Source of the DNA: Bacteroidota bacterium
GTDB taxonomy: Bacteria > Bacteroidota > Bacteroidia > Chitinophagales > Saprospiraceae
Length of the DNA: 49,002 nucleotides
Direction of reading: 5' to 3'
Assembly (NCBI GenBank): GCA_963169455.1
Contig: CAUJDW010000012.1
Span: 1 to 49,002, forward strand
How positions within the stretch are numbered: position 1 is the first letter of the stretch; every line of letters starts with the position of its first letter. The notes beneath the pieces are model-generated. The model ran no database searches, was not told the DNA's origin, and saw only the letters and a program-made list of their open reading frames with translations. Shown one piece after another: positions 17,029 through 25,146 of this stretch. The position numbers were made by a program, and so were the translations under genes.

Positions 17029-17081
17029 GATACAGGCATTGAAGATTGAAAATATGGCAATTAACTACACAAGGCAAACAA

Positions 17082-17552
17082 CTAATTCAGCCTGCTTAAA
17101 GTTTCCCTGACGGCTTCGAAATCAGGCAGGCCGCCTGCGTTATCGAGCACTTCGGCGTAGCGGACGGCGCCCTCTCTGTCAATCACGAAGGCCGAGCGTT
17201 TGGAAACGCCTTTCAGGCCGAGCACGAATTCTTCATAATAAGCGCCGTAGGCTTTGGAAACCTCTTTGTTGAAATCAGACAACAGCGGGAAATTCAACTG
17301 CTGTTCCGCCTTGAATTTGTCCAGCGTGAAAGGCGAGTCGACCGAAATGGCCAGGACCTGGGCGTTCAGGCCATCGTATTCGCCGATGTTGTCACGCATG
17401 GAACACAGCTCGGCTGTGCAAACGCTGGTGAAAGCCATGGGGAAGAAAAGCAGTACCACATTCTGCCCCTTGTAATCTTCCAGCGATATTTCCTTTTTGT
17501 CTGAAGAAACCAGGGTAAAGGCCGGCGCCTTGTTACCTACATGTACTGACAT
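17082..17552 (-). CDS. Peroxiredoxin (AhpC/TSA family, AhpE/BCP-like)
   Basis: A 156-residue thiol peroxidase. The peroxidatic cysteine is Cys 45 in PMAFTSVCTAELC, the PxxxTxxC active-site motif. A second cysteine (Cys 50) lies five residues on, as in BCP-type atypical two-Cys enzymes, although AhpE-type proteins with this layout can work as one-Cys enzymes. It reduces hydrogen peroxide or organic peroxides in the cytoplasm using a thiol partner not encoded here. It is divergent from the EamA transporter. A perfect -7 element lies about 100 bases upstream. Confidence 0.92.
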   Translation of the reverse strand: MSVHVGNKAPAFTLVSSDKKEISLEDYKGQNVVLLFFPMAFTSVCTAELCSMRDNIGEYDGLNAQVLAISVDSPFTLDKFKAEQQLNFPLLSDFNKEVSKAYGAYYEEFVLGLKGVSKRSAFVIDREGAVRYAEVLDNAGGLPDFEAVRETLSRLN

Positions 17553-17654
17553 ACCGATTCAGCGTTTTTTTGTTAGTGATTTGAATAGCGGTTGCCAGAT
17601 AAACATGAAAGGGAGCTGCTCCGTTCAAGCAGGGCTGATGATTTTTTCCGTTCA

Positions 17655-17662
17655 CAAAGATA
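17655..17662 (-). promoter_or_regulatory. Possible -7 element (TATCTTTG) of the peroxiredoxin gene
   Basis: TATCTTTG on the minus strand fits TAnnTTTG exactly and would give a leader of about 95 bases. No -33 is found at 19 bases. It overlaps the region that must also hold the promoter of the divergent transporter gene. Confidence 0.4.
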
Positions 17663-17708
17663 GGCTTATTCCGCGATTTTTTTTGCTTTGCAACACAAAA
17701 CAGAGCGC

Positions 17709-18650
17709 ATGGATCATATCAGGCGTGCCTACCTGGAGTTGCACATTGCTGTTTTCCTTTTTGGCTTCACGGCCATTCTGGGGGATCTCATCCAGCTTTC
17801 CGCCCTTATGCTGGTATGGTGGCGGGTATTGCTGACCGCCATGAGCCTCTTGTTGCTGGCCCGGGTGGGAAAGATTTTCCGGGATTTGCCCCGCCGCACC
17901 ATTCTGCAATACATGGGGGTAGGGGTTCTGGTCGCCTTCCACTGGCTGGCGTTTTACGGCTCCATCAAGCTGTCGAATGCGTCCATTGCCCTGATCTGCA
18001 TGGCGACCACTTCTTTTTTCACCTCCCTGATCGAGCCGCTGGTCATGCGGCAGCGCGTGCAGTGGTTCGAGATCGTGCTGGGGTTGCTGATCATTCCCGG
18101 CATGGCGCTCATAGTCAGCAGCACGGAAGCTTCGATGAACATGGGCATTTTGGCCGGCCTGGTTTCGGCCCTGCTGGCGGCCCTTTTCGCCACGCTGAAC
18201 AAGCGCCTGATCGGCCGGGCCGACGAAATGAGCATTACCTTTCTGGAGCTGGGCAGCGCCTGGCTGTTCCTGAGCCTTGTGCTTCCGTTTTACATCATCG
18301 GCGGCGGCCATCAGCTTCAGTTGATGCCGAAGGGGATGGACTGGGTGTACATCCTCATACTGGCGCTGCTGTGCACCACGCTGGCCTACGTGCTGGCGCT
18401 GCGGTCGCTGCGCCACCTCACGGCTTTTGCCTCCAACCTCACGGTCAACCTGGAGCCGGTTTACGGCATAGCCATGGCCTGGCTGCTGTTGAAGGAGAAC
18501 GAGGAATTGCCCCCTGGCTTTTACTGGGGCGTGCTGATCATCATGGCGGCCGTGTTCAGCTACCCCCTTCTGCGGAGGCGGATGCGGCAGGCGGCAAAAA
18601 GAGCGGGCCATAACCCGTCCGGTTATGGCCCGCCAGAAAACGTGGAATAG
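17709..18650 (+). CDS. EamA/DMT-family transporter
   Basis: A 313-residue inner-membrane protein with about ten hydrophobic helices and two EamA halves (family signature WRVLLTAMSLLLLA and the second-half NLEPVYGIAMAWLLLKENE). Substrate is unknown; DMT proteins export metabolites or amino acids. The ATG at 17709 is preferred over a TTG 21 bases earlier. The last 16 codons run through the perfect inverted repeat at 18603-18633, which belongs to the ftsH terminator on the other strand, so the tail RAGHNPSGYGPPENVE is unlikely to be conserved. It is convergent with ftsH, with only 13 bases between stop codons. Confidence 0.9.
   Translation: MDHIRRAYLELHIAVFLFGFTAILGDLIQLSALMLVWWRVLLTAMSLLLLARVGKIFRDLPRRTILQYMGVGVLVAFHWLAFYGSIKLSNASIALICMATTSFFTSLIEPLVMRQRVQWFEIVLGLLIIPGMALIVSSTEASMNMGILAGLVSALLAALFATLNKRLIGRADEMSITFLELGSAWLFLSLVLPFYIIGGGHQLQLMPKGMDWVYILILALLCTTLAYVLALRSLRHLTAFASNLTVNLEPVYGIAMAWLLLKENEELPPGFYWGVLIIMAAVFSYPLLRRRMRQAAKRAGHNPSGYGPPENVE
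18596..18633 (-). terminator. Terminator of ftsH lying inside the EamA coding region
   Basis: A perfect 13-bp stem (GCGGGCCATAACC with GGTTATGGCCCGC) and five-base loop. On the minus strand it is followed by TCTTTTT, as an intrinsic terminator needs; on the plus strand no T-run follows. It lies 31 bases past the ftsH stop and within the last codons of the convergent transporter gene. Confidence 0.8.
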
Positions 18651-18663
18651 TATTCTTGACTCT

Positions 18664-20655
18664 TTATACTTCTTTTGGCGCTTCAGGTTGCGTTTCGCTC
18701 TCATTTTTTTGCAGTCCGTTCTGATGCGCTTCTTCGCCGGCATCCGCCAGGCGGGGCCCGATCAGGCGTTCCACATCCGATTTGAGCAGCATTTCCTTTT
18801 CCAGCAGGGCGTTTGCCAGTATCTCCAGTTCTTCGCGGCGCTCGGTGAGGAGCGCTTTGGCCCGTTTGTACTGGGCATCCACCATTTTGCGCACTTCCTC
18901 GTCGATCAGGGTAGCGGTCTCATCCGAGTAGGGGCGCTGGAACTGGTCCTGCGACAAGGCGTAGAAGGAAACCTGGCCCACCTTTTCGTTCATGCCGAAG
19001 ACCGTCACCATGCTGTAGGCCATCCGCGTCACCTGGTCGAGGTCGTTCTGGGCGCCTGTGGAAATTTTGCTGAAGACGATGGACTCCGCGGCGCGGCCGC
19101 CGAAGGTCATGCACATTCTGTCGAGCAACTGCTCCGTGCGGGTGATGTATTCTTCCTTGGGCAGGTACTGGGCATAGCCCAGCGTGCCGATGCCCCGCGG
19201 CACGATGGTCACCTTGACCAGCGGGGAAGCGTGCTCGAGATACCAGCCGCAGATGGCGTGGCCGGCCTCGTGGTAGGCGATGATCTGTTTTTCCTCGGGT
19301 GAGATCAGTTTGTTTTTCTTTTCCAGGCCGCCGATCACGCGGTCGAGGGCGTAGTTGAAGTCGTCCATATCGACTGCCTTCTTATTGCGGCGGGCGGCCA
19401 CGAGGGCGGCTTCGTTGCAGATATTGGCGATGTCGGCGCCGGCGAAACCGGGGGTCATTTCCGCGAGGGTTTCCGGCGTCACATCGGGAGCGATCTTGAT
19501 ATTTTTGAGGTGGACGCTGAAGATGGCTCTGCGCCCCTTGAGGTCGGGGCGGTCGATGCCGATCTGGCGGTCGAAGCGGCCGGGGCGCATCAGGGCGGTG
19601 TCGAGCACGTCGGGGCGGTTGGTGGCCGCCATGAGGATGACGCCTTTATCCGTGCTGAAGCCGTCCATTTCCACCAGAAGCTGGTTGAGGGTATTTTCCC
19701 GTTCGTCGTTGCCCCCCTGGAAGCTGTTGCGCCCGCGCGCGCGGCCGATGGCGTCGATCTCATCGATGAAAACGATGCAGGGCGCCTTTTCCCGGGCCTG
19801 CTTGAAGAGGTCGCGGACGCGGGAAGCGCCCACGCCGACGAACATTTCCACGAAGTCGGAACCGGAAATGGAGAAAAAGGGAACGCCTGCTTCCCCGGCT
19901 ACGGCTTTGGCCAGCAGCGTTTTGCCTGTGCCCGGAGGGCCCACCAGCAGCACGCCTTTGGGTATCTTGCCGCCCAGAGCGGTGTATTTTTTCGGGTTTT
20001 TGAGGAAGTCGACCACTTCCACCACTTCCTCCTTGGCCTCGTCCAGGCCTGCCACATCCTCGAAGGTGATGGTCACGCGGCTGTTCTGGTCGAAGAGGGT
20101 GGCTTTGGACTTTCCGATGTTGAAAATCTGGGCTCCCGGGCCGCCGGCGCCTCCGCCGACACGCCGCATGATGAAAATCCAGATGGCCACCACGATCAGT
20201 ATGGGCAGCACCCAGCCGAGCAGGGGCGCCAGCCAGTTCTGTTTTGTCTCATACACCGGGTTGACCTGTGATTCCGGCGGGATGCCCGCTTCTTCCTGGA
20301 TTTCCAGCAGCCATTTTTCAAAAGACTCTACCGAACCGATCTCGAGCCAGTAGTGGTAGCGGTTGCTGCCGAAGTTGCTCTGAGCCGCGTCTTTGTAAAA
20401 TTCCTTTTTTTCACTCAGGGCATCCTTTTTGATGTAAATGAATGCCTGCTTTCCATTGATGACCGCCAGTTTCTCCACCTCCTGGCTGATGATCATTTCC
20501 CGCAGTTTATTGCGGTCCACCTGTTCGCGCGCCCCTTCGGACATGCTGTAGAAATTCAACGCCAGCAGGAACAGGGCGATGATGCCGTATATCCAGTAGG
20601 AGTTGAATCTGGGAGCGCCAGGCTTGTTGTCCTCTTTTCTATTTTCGTTCTCCAT
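18664..20655 (-). CDS. ftsH: ATP-dependent zinc metalloprotease FtsH
   Basis: A 663-residue membrane AAA protease that degrades damaged membrane proteins and short-lived regulators. Two transmembrane helices (about 18-37 and 144-163) flank a periplasmic domain. The AAA module has Walker A GPPGTGKT (239-246), Walker B IVFIDEID (294-301) and the second region of homology ending [11 protein letters not shown]. The zinc site HEAGH is at 462-466. The C-terminal tail is acidic and glutamine-rich. It lies 156 bases downstream of rsfS on the same strand and ends at the strong hairpin terminator. Confidence 0.97.
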   Translation of the reverse strand: MENENRKEDNKPGAPRFNSYWIYGIIALFLLALNFYSMSEGAREQVDRNKLREMIISQEVEKLAVINGKQAFIYIKKDALSEKKEFYKDAAQSNFGSNRYHYWLEIGSVESFEKWLLEIQEEAGIPPESQVNPVYETKQNWLAPLLGWVLPILIVVAIWIFIMRRVGGGAGGPGAQIFNIGKSKATLFDQNSRVTITFEDVAGLDEAKEEVVEVVDFLKNPKKYTALGGKIPKGVLLVGPPGTGKTLLAKAVAGEAGVPFFSISGSDFVEMFVGVGASRVRDLFKQAREKAPCIVFIDEIDAIGRARGRNSFQGGNDERENTLNQLLVEMDGFSTDKGVILMAATNRPDVLDTALMRPGRFDRQIGIDRPDLKGRRAIFSVHLKNIKIAPDVTPETLAEMTPGFAGADIANICNEAALVAARRNKKAVDMDDFNYALDRVIGGLEKKNKLISPEEKQIIAYHEAGHAICGWYLEHASPLVKVTIVPRGIGTLGYAQYLPKEEYITRTEQLLDRMCMTFGGRAAESIVFSKISTGAQNDLDQVTRMAYSMVTVFGMNEKVGQVSFYALSQDQFQRPYSDETATLIDEEVRKMVDAQYKRAKALLTERREELEILANALLEKEMLLKSDVERLIGPRLADAGEEAHQNGLQKNESETQPEAPKEV

Positions 20656-20811
20656 CTAGTGTAATTCTGTTTTAATGGGCCGCAACTGCATTCTGCACAA
20701 AAGGCCTTTTTTCGAAACGGCCGGCGCGCCCGCCTTGTTTAAAAAACTCACCCGTTGAAACACACGAGCCGCCAATTCGTTGCCATTAATCGGCCAGGGC
20801 CTGCCGCCGGG

Positions 20812-21198
20812 CTATAAACTGTCATATTCCGTAAAGCGCGCGTCGCTCCACAGGTTTTCCAGCTCGTAAAAAGAGCGGGTTTCCCGGTAAAAGACATGGA
20901 CTACGGTGGTGAAATAATCAAGGCAGATCCACAGGGCGTTTCGTTCCCCTTCCACGTGGGAAGCCAGCACCCGGACTTCGTTTTTCAGCCTTTTCTGTAT
21001 ATTGTCCGAAATGGCCTTTACCTGCGTATTGGAGTCTCCTTCACAGATGATAAAAAAATCTGTAGGCGAATCTTCCAGGCGGCGAAGATCCAGCTTGACG
21101 ATATTCTTTCCCTTGATATCCTGGATGCTGTCGATGATCAGATCGTTCAATTCTTCTGTGGTGAGCCTGCGCTGCTGGACTTTTACTTGTGAACTCAA
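20812..21198 (-). CDS. rsfS: Ribosomal silencing factor RsfS
   Basis: A 128-residue RsfS/Iojap protein. It binds ribosomal protein L14 and prevents subunit joining during nutrient shortage. The family core is seen in IIDSIQDIKGKNIVKLDLRR, TDFFIICEGDSNTQVKAISDNI, HVEGERNALWICLDYFTTVVHVFYRETRSFYELENLWSDA. Length is normal. It is upstream of ftsH on the same strand and divergent from birA. Confidence 0.95.
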   Translation of the reverse strand: MSSQVKVQQRRLTTEELNDLIIDSIQDIKGKNIVKLDLRRLEDSPTDFFIICEGDSNTQVKAISDNIQKRLKNEVRVLASHVEGERNALWICLDYFTTVVHVFYRETRSFYELENLWSDARFTEYDSL

Positions 21199-21286
21199 AT
21201 TGCGTTTTTATTAGTTTTGTGAATGATTGAGCATGTCGTCCCGCCCTTTTTTCACCGGGCCATGAAAGTAAACAAAAAAAATTCAA

Positions 21287-22069
21287 TTGCTTAAGAAAAA
21301 CACTCTTTTTGTAGGAAAGGTTCTGCTTGAGTTTCCCGCTCTGCCGTCCACCAATCTCTACGCTTCGGACTTGCTATCAAAAAGCAAACCAAGCGAAGGG
21401 ACTGTCATTTCGGCTGCCCATCAGACGGAGGGCAGAGGACAAATTGGCAGCCGGTGGGAAAGCCAGCCAGGGCAGAACATCACGCTGAGCGTCATTCTTT
21501 ACCCCCGCTTTCTACCCGTCGCCCGACAGTTCTCCCTCAACCAGGCCGTTGCCCTTTCTGTCCGCGATTTGGTTGCAAGGTACGCCAAAAAGCCGGTTTA
21601 TGTCAAGTGGCCCAATGACATATACGTGGAGCATCGCAAAGCTGCGGGCATTCTCATTCAGAACACCCTTGGCGGCAGTGGTTTCCAGAGCTCGGTCGTG
21701 GGGCTGGGCGTCAACGTCAACCAGGAAGTTTTTCCGCCCGGGCTGCCCAACCCCACCTCCCTTAAACTGGAAACCGGCCTGTCCTACGCACTACCTGAAC
21801 TGATCGGCGAATTGTGCCAGAGCCTCGAACACAGGTATCTGCAGTTGAAAGAAGGCCAGTTAAAAAGCCTTAATGCTGAATATCTTCAGTTTCTTTATGG
21901 CCTGGGGCAATACGCCCTTTTCGAACGCCCCGGCGGGGAACAGTTCCGGGGCCGGATCGCCGGGGTCAACCCGGATGGGCTGCTGCTGGTATCCGGCGCC
22001 GAAGGGCGCGAGGAATCCTTTCAACTCAAAGAGATCAGGATGCTTGGGCGGCCGGAGAAAAGTAAGTAG
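21287..22069 (+). CDS. birA: Biotin-[acetyl-CoA-carboxylase] ligase
   Basis: A 260-residue biotin protein ligase that adenylates biotin and attaches it to the acetyl-CoA carboxylase carrier protein. It has the catalytic biotinyl-AMP loop GRGQIGSRW (49-57), KWPNDIYV, and KAAGILIQN with the ligating lysine region. The N-terminal HTH of the regulatory E. coli BirA is absent, so it is an enzyme only. The start is uncertain: no ATG precedes the first conserved block, and the TTG at 21287 (MLKKNTLFVGKV) is the best choice. It is divergent from rsfS with 88 bases between. Confidence 0.92.
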   Translation: MLKKNTLFVGKVLLEFPALPSTNLYASDLLSKSKPSEGTVISAAHQTEGRGQIGSRWESQPGQNITLSVILYPRFLPVARQFSLNQAVALSVRDLVARYAKKPVYVKWPNDIYVEHRKAAGILIQNTLGGSGFQSSVVGLGVNVNQEVFPPGLPNPTSLKLETGLSYALPELIGELCQSLEHRYLQLKEGQLKSLNAEYLQFLYGLGQYALFERPGGEQFRGRIAGVNPDGLLLVSGAEGREESFQLKEIRMLGRPEKSK

Positions 22070-22133
22070 TTTGACACACTTATTGTAACTCATACTGCTT
22101 CGGAAATACGGGGCCACAGCATTGTTCCTGGGG

Positions 22134-22152
22134 CTAGTGCCGACAGCACTAG
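22134..22152 (+). repeat. CTAGTGC/GCACTAG hairpin after birA
   Basis: A perfect 7-bp inverted repeat with loop CGACA, 65 bases past the birA stop. There is no T-run behind it, so a terminator role is doubtful. Three tandem ATTGTTnn octamers (22159-22182) and two copies of AAAATGTAAAA 14 bases apart (22204 and 22218) follow; the whole 194-base gap looks like low-complexity, non-coding DNA. Confidence 0.5.
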
Positions 22153-22263
22153 GGTTATATTGTTGGATTGTTCTATTGTTCTGCTGAATGTGCCCAACTA
22201 CTTAAAATGTAAAACATAAAATGTAAAAAGGGCCGCAAGGCCGATTGCTAAAAAATCCTTCCC

Positions 22264-23535
22264 ATGAAAGTACACCTTATTACAGTAGGCGACGAGATCC
22301 TCATCGGGCAGGTCACAGACACCAATTCCGGCTGGATGGCCCGGCGGCTCAACCTGATCGGCGCGCGCCTGACGGGCATTACGTCGGTGGGCGATGACGA
22401 GGCCCATATCCTGTACGCCCTGCAGCAGGCGCTGGGCCAGGCGGACGCTGTACTGATGACCGGCGGCCTCGGCCCCACCAAAGACGACATCACCAAAAAG
22501 GCGCTGGCCCGCTTTTTCGGCGTGGAACTGGCCTTCCACCAACCAACGTACGAGCGCATCATACGCTTTTTCGAGCAGTTGGGCCGGCCCACCACCGAAG
22601 CCCACCGGCAGCAATGCTACATGCCTGCCAACGCCATCCTGCTGCCCAACAGGATGGGCACCGCCCCCGGCATGTGGTTTGAGCAGCAGGGCAAGGCCAT
22701 CATCTCCATGCCCGGGGTGCCCTACGAGATGGAGGCCCTGATGGAAGAAGAGGTAATCCCGCGCCTGCAAAAGTACTTCCCCGGGCTGCCCATCGCGCAC
22801 AGGACGATCCTGACCGCCGGCGAAGGAGAATCGGCTATTGCCGCCCGCCTTGAAAAGCTGGAGGAAAGCCTCCCCGGGCACATCAAACTGGCCTATCTGC
22901 CCAACCTGGGCCAGGTGCGGCTGCGCCTCACCGGCAGCGGGCCCGACGAGGCAGCCCTCAGGCTGGAACTCGACCACTACTCGCGCCTGATTCACAAACT
23001 GCTGGGCAACATCATATTCGGAAGCGAACAGGAACAGCTGGAAGCCGTGGCCGGCCGGCTGCTCCGCGAGCAGGGGAAAATGCTTGCCACCGCCGAAAGC
23101 TGCACCGGCGGATACCTGGCCCACCTCATCACTTCCGTTGCGGGTTCTTCCGATTACTTCAGGGGCAGCATTGTCGCCTACTCCAATGAGGTAAAGATGA
23201 AGCAACTGGGCGTCAGCCCGCAAACCCTCGAAATCCATGGGGCTGTTAGCGAAGCCGCCGTCCGGGAAATGGCCGCAGGCGCCATCAGGGCCCTCGGGGC
23301 CGATGTGGCCGTCTCCATTTCCGGTATCGCCGGCCCGGGCGGGGGCACGCCTGAAAAACCCGTAGGCACGATCTGGATGGCCGTCGGGGACGGCTCCACC
23401 ACTTTTGCACGGAGGATACAGGCCGGAAAAAACCGCCTTAAAAACATCGAATACGCCTCGGTGCACGCGCTGAATTTCGTGCGGCAATTCCTGCTCGGGC
23501 AGTTGCAGGAAAAAGCCGGGGAACAACCTGCCTGA
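22264..23535 (+). CDS. cinA: CinA family protein (NMN deamidase / competence-damage protein)
   Basis: A 423-residue two-domain CinA. The N-terminal molybdopterin-binding-like (COG1058) domain has ITVGDEILIGQVTDTNS and MTGGLGPTKDD. The C-terminal CinA domain has LATAESCTGGYLAHLITSVAGSSDYFRGSIVAYSNEVK and ISGIAGPGGGTPEKPVGTIW. The C-terminal domain deamidates nicotinamide mononucleotide, and the N-terminal domain has ADP-ribose pyrophosphatase activity in studied homologues. Full length with both domains. It is a single gene between birA and the E2 gene. Confidence 0.95.
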   Translation: MKVHLITVGDEILIGQVTDTNSGWMARRLNLIGARLTGITSVGDDEAHILYALQQALGQADAVLMTGGLGPTKDDITKKALARFFGVELAFHQPTYERIIRFFEQLGRPTTEAHRQQCYMPANAILLPNRMGTAPGMWFEQQGKAIISMPGVPYEMEALMEEEVIPRLQKYFPGLPIAHRTILTAGEGESAIAARLEKLEESLPGHIKLAYLPNLGQVRLRLTGSGPDEAALRLELDHYSRLIHKLLGNIIFGSEQEQLEAVAGRLLREQGKMLATAESCTGGYLAHLITSVAGSSDYFRGSIVAYSNEVKMKQLGVSPQTLEIHGAVSEAAVREMAAGAIRALGADVAVSISGIAGPGGGTPEKPVGTIWMAVGDGSTTFARRIQAGKNRLKNIEYASVHALNFVRQFLLGQLQEKAGEQPA

Positions 23536-23613
23536 GCAATTTTGCGCAAGGGTGCACAAGAGGGCGCTATGGAAAGTCCCGGATAGGCCGAACAATAGAA
23601 TGGCCTGCGCCAT

Positions 23614-23644
23614 TTGTATTAGCAGGAGAATTCAACTAATTTTG
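23614..23644 (+). promoter_or_regulatory. Promoter of the E2 gene (TTG-N20-TAATTTTG)
   Basis: TTG at 23614-23616 and TAATTTTG at 23637-23644 are 20 bases apart, one more than the consensus spacing. The leader to the ATG is about 80 bases. Confidence 0.55.
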
Positions 23645-23728
23645 CAGTCTGGAAAAGAACAGCCCGGCTTTGTACCGCGGCAGGCGCCAACCAAATGCTA
23701 ACCAAATTATACAACCAAAGCGAATCCT

Positions 23729-25069
23729 ATGGCTCAAGTCGAACTGATCATGCCCAAAATGGGTGAGAGTATTATGGAAGCCACCATCCTCCGGTGGGCC
23801 AAGCAGGTGGGGGATACGGTCGAGGAGGATGAAACCATCCTGGAAATAGCTACCGACAAAGTCGACTCGGAAGTGCCTTCGCCCGTCAGCGGAACGATAA
23901 AGGAAATACTCTTTCAGGAAAACGACACCGTCCCGATAGGCAAGGCCATTGCCATTATCGCCACGGAAGGAGAAGTGGCGCAACCCAAAGCCACGCCCAG
24001 CGTGCGGGAGGAAAGCCCCGCCCCTGCCTATTCCGGCAACGGCCACCCCAACGGCCAGGAGCCGGCCGGCCAGCCGAAGCAGGAGCCCGTTCCTGCAGTG
24101 GCCGAGGCGCCCCGTACGGGTTCCGGCGGCCGCTTTTATTCGCCGCTGGTGCGCACCATCGCTGAGAAAGAACGGATCGGGCCGGAAGAACTGGAGCGCA
24201 TCGAGGGCTCCGGCATGCACGGCAGGGTCACCAAAAAGGACATCCTGGCCTATGTGGAACACCGCCAGGAGGCGCCACGCCCCAGCCAGCTGCAACCCGA
24301 AACCCAGCTGCAGAGCCAGCCCGCTGCACCGGCGCCCCAGCCAGCCTTCAGCACCGGCGACAATGTAGAGATCATCGAGATGGACCGCATGCGCAGGCTG
24401 ATCGCCGACCACATGGTTAACTCCAAACGCACTTCGCCACACGTCACTTCCTTCGTGGAAGTGGATGTGACCAACATCGTCAAATGGCGCGACAGGGTGA
24501 AGCGGGGTTTCGAAGAGCGCTACGGGGAGAAGATCACCTTCACGCCCATCTTCATCGAAGCGGTAGCCAGGGCCATCCGCGATTTCCCCATGATCAACGC
24601 CAGTGTGGACGGTACGCGGATCATTCGCAGAAAAGATATCAACATCGGCATGGCCGCTGCGCTGCCGAGCGGCAACCTCATCGTACCTGTCATTCGCAAT
24701 GCCGGCCACCTGAACCTGCTGGGCCTGGCCCGCAAAGTAAACGACCTGGCCAACCGGGCCCGCAACAATCAACTGAAGCCCGACGAGATACAGGACGGCA
24801 CCTTCACCCTGACCAACGTAGGCACCTTCGGCAACGTGATGGGCACGCCCATCATCAATCAGCCGCAGGTGGCGATCATGGCCACCGGAGCCATCAGGAA
24901 AAAACCGGCCGTTGTGGAAACGGAATACGGCGACCTGATCGCCGTCCGCCACATGATGTTCCTTTCCCTGTCATACGACCACCGGGTGGTCGATGGATTC
25001 CTGGGAGGCTCTTTCCTCCGCCGGGTTGGGGATTACCTTGAAAAATTCGATTTCAAGCAGGATATCTGA
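23729..25069 (+). CDS. Dihydrolipoamide acyltransferase (E2) of a 2-oxoacid dehydrogenase
   Basis: A 446-residue E2 core enzyme. In order: one lipoyl domain (1-78) with the lipoylated lysine Lys 44 in ATDKVDSEVP; a Pro/Ala/Gln-rich linker; a peripheral-subunit-binding domain (about 136-178); a second linker; and the catalytic domain with SYDHRVVDG (His 418, Asp 422). It transfers an acyl group from lipoate to CoA. Which complex (pyruvate, branched-chain, 2-oxoglutarate) cannot be read from this sequence alone; one lipoyl domain and VDSEVPSP favour the branched-chain or 2-oxoglutarate type. E1 and E3 are not adjacent. Confidence 0.9.
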   Translation: MAQVELIMPKMGESIMEATILRWAKQVGDTVEEDETILEIATDKVDSEVPSPVSGTIKEILFQENDTVPIGKAIAIIATEGEVAQPKATPSVREESPAPAYSGNGHPNGQEPAGQPKQEPVPAVAEAPRTGSGGRFYSPLVRTIAEKERIGPEELERIEGSGMHGRVTKKDILAYVEHRQEAPRPSQLQPETQLQSQPAAPAPQPAFSTGDNVEIIEMDRMRRLIADHMVNSKRTSPHVTSFVEVDVTNIVKWRDRVKRGFEERYGEKITFTPIFIEAVARAIRDFPMINASVDGTRIIRRKDINIGMAAALPSGNLIVPVIRNAGHLNLLGLARKVNDLANRARNNQLKPDEIQDGTFTLTNVGTFGNVMGTPIINQPQVAIMATGAIRKKPAVVETEYGDLIAVRHMMFLSLSYDHRVVDGFLGGSFLRRVGDYLEKFDFKQDI

Positions 25070-25146
25070 CCGGAGCTCTCAAAACATTGGAGCCGCCCTT
25101 GCCGGCGCTCCGGGCAGAGCGGCTTGCCCCTTAAAAATCGGGCGCT

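Noticed and set aside
22198-23613. A 471-codon minus-strand frame over cinA
   Set aside because: cinA is unmistakable by motifs; the reverse frame has no recognisable domain.
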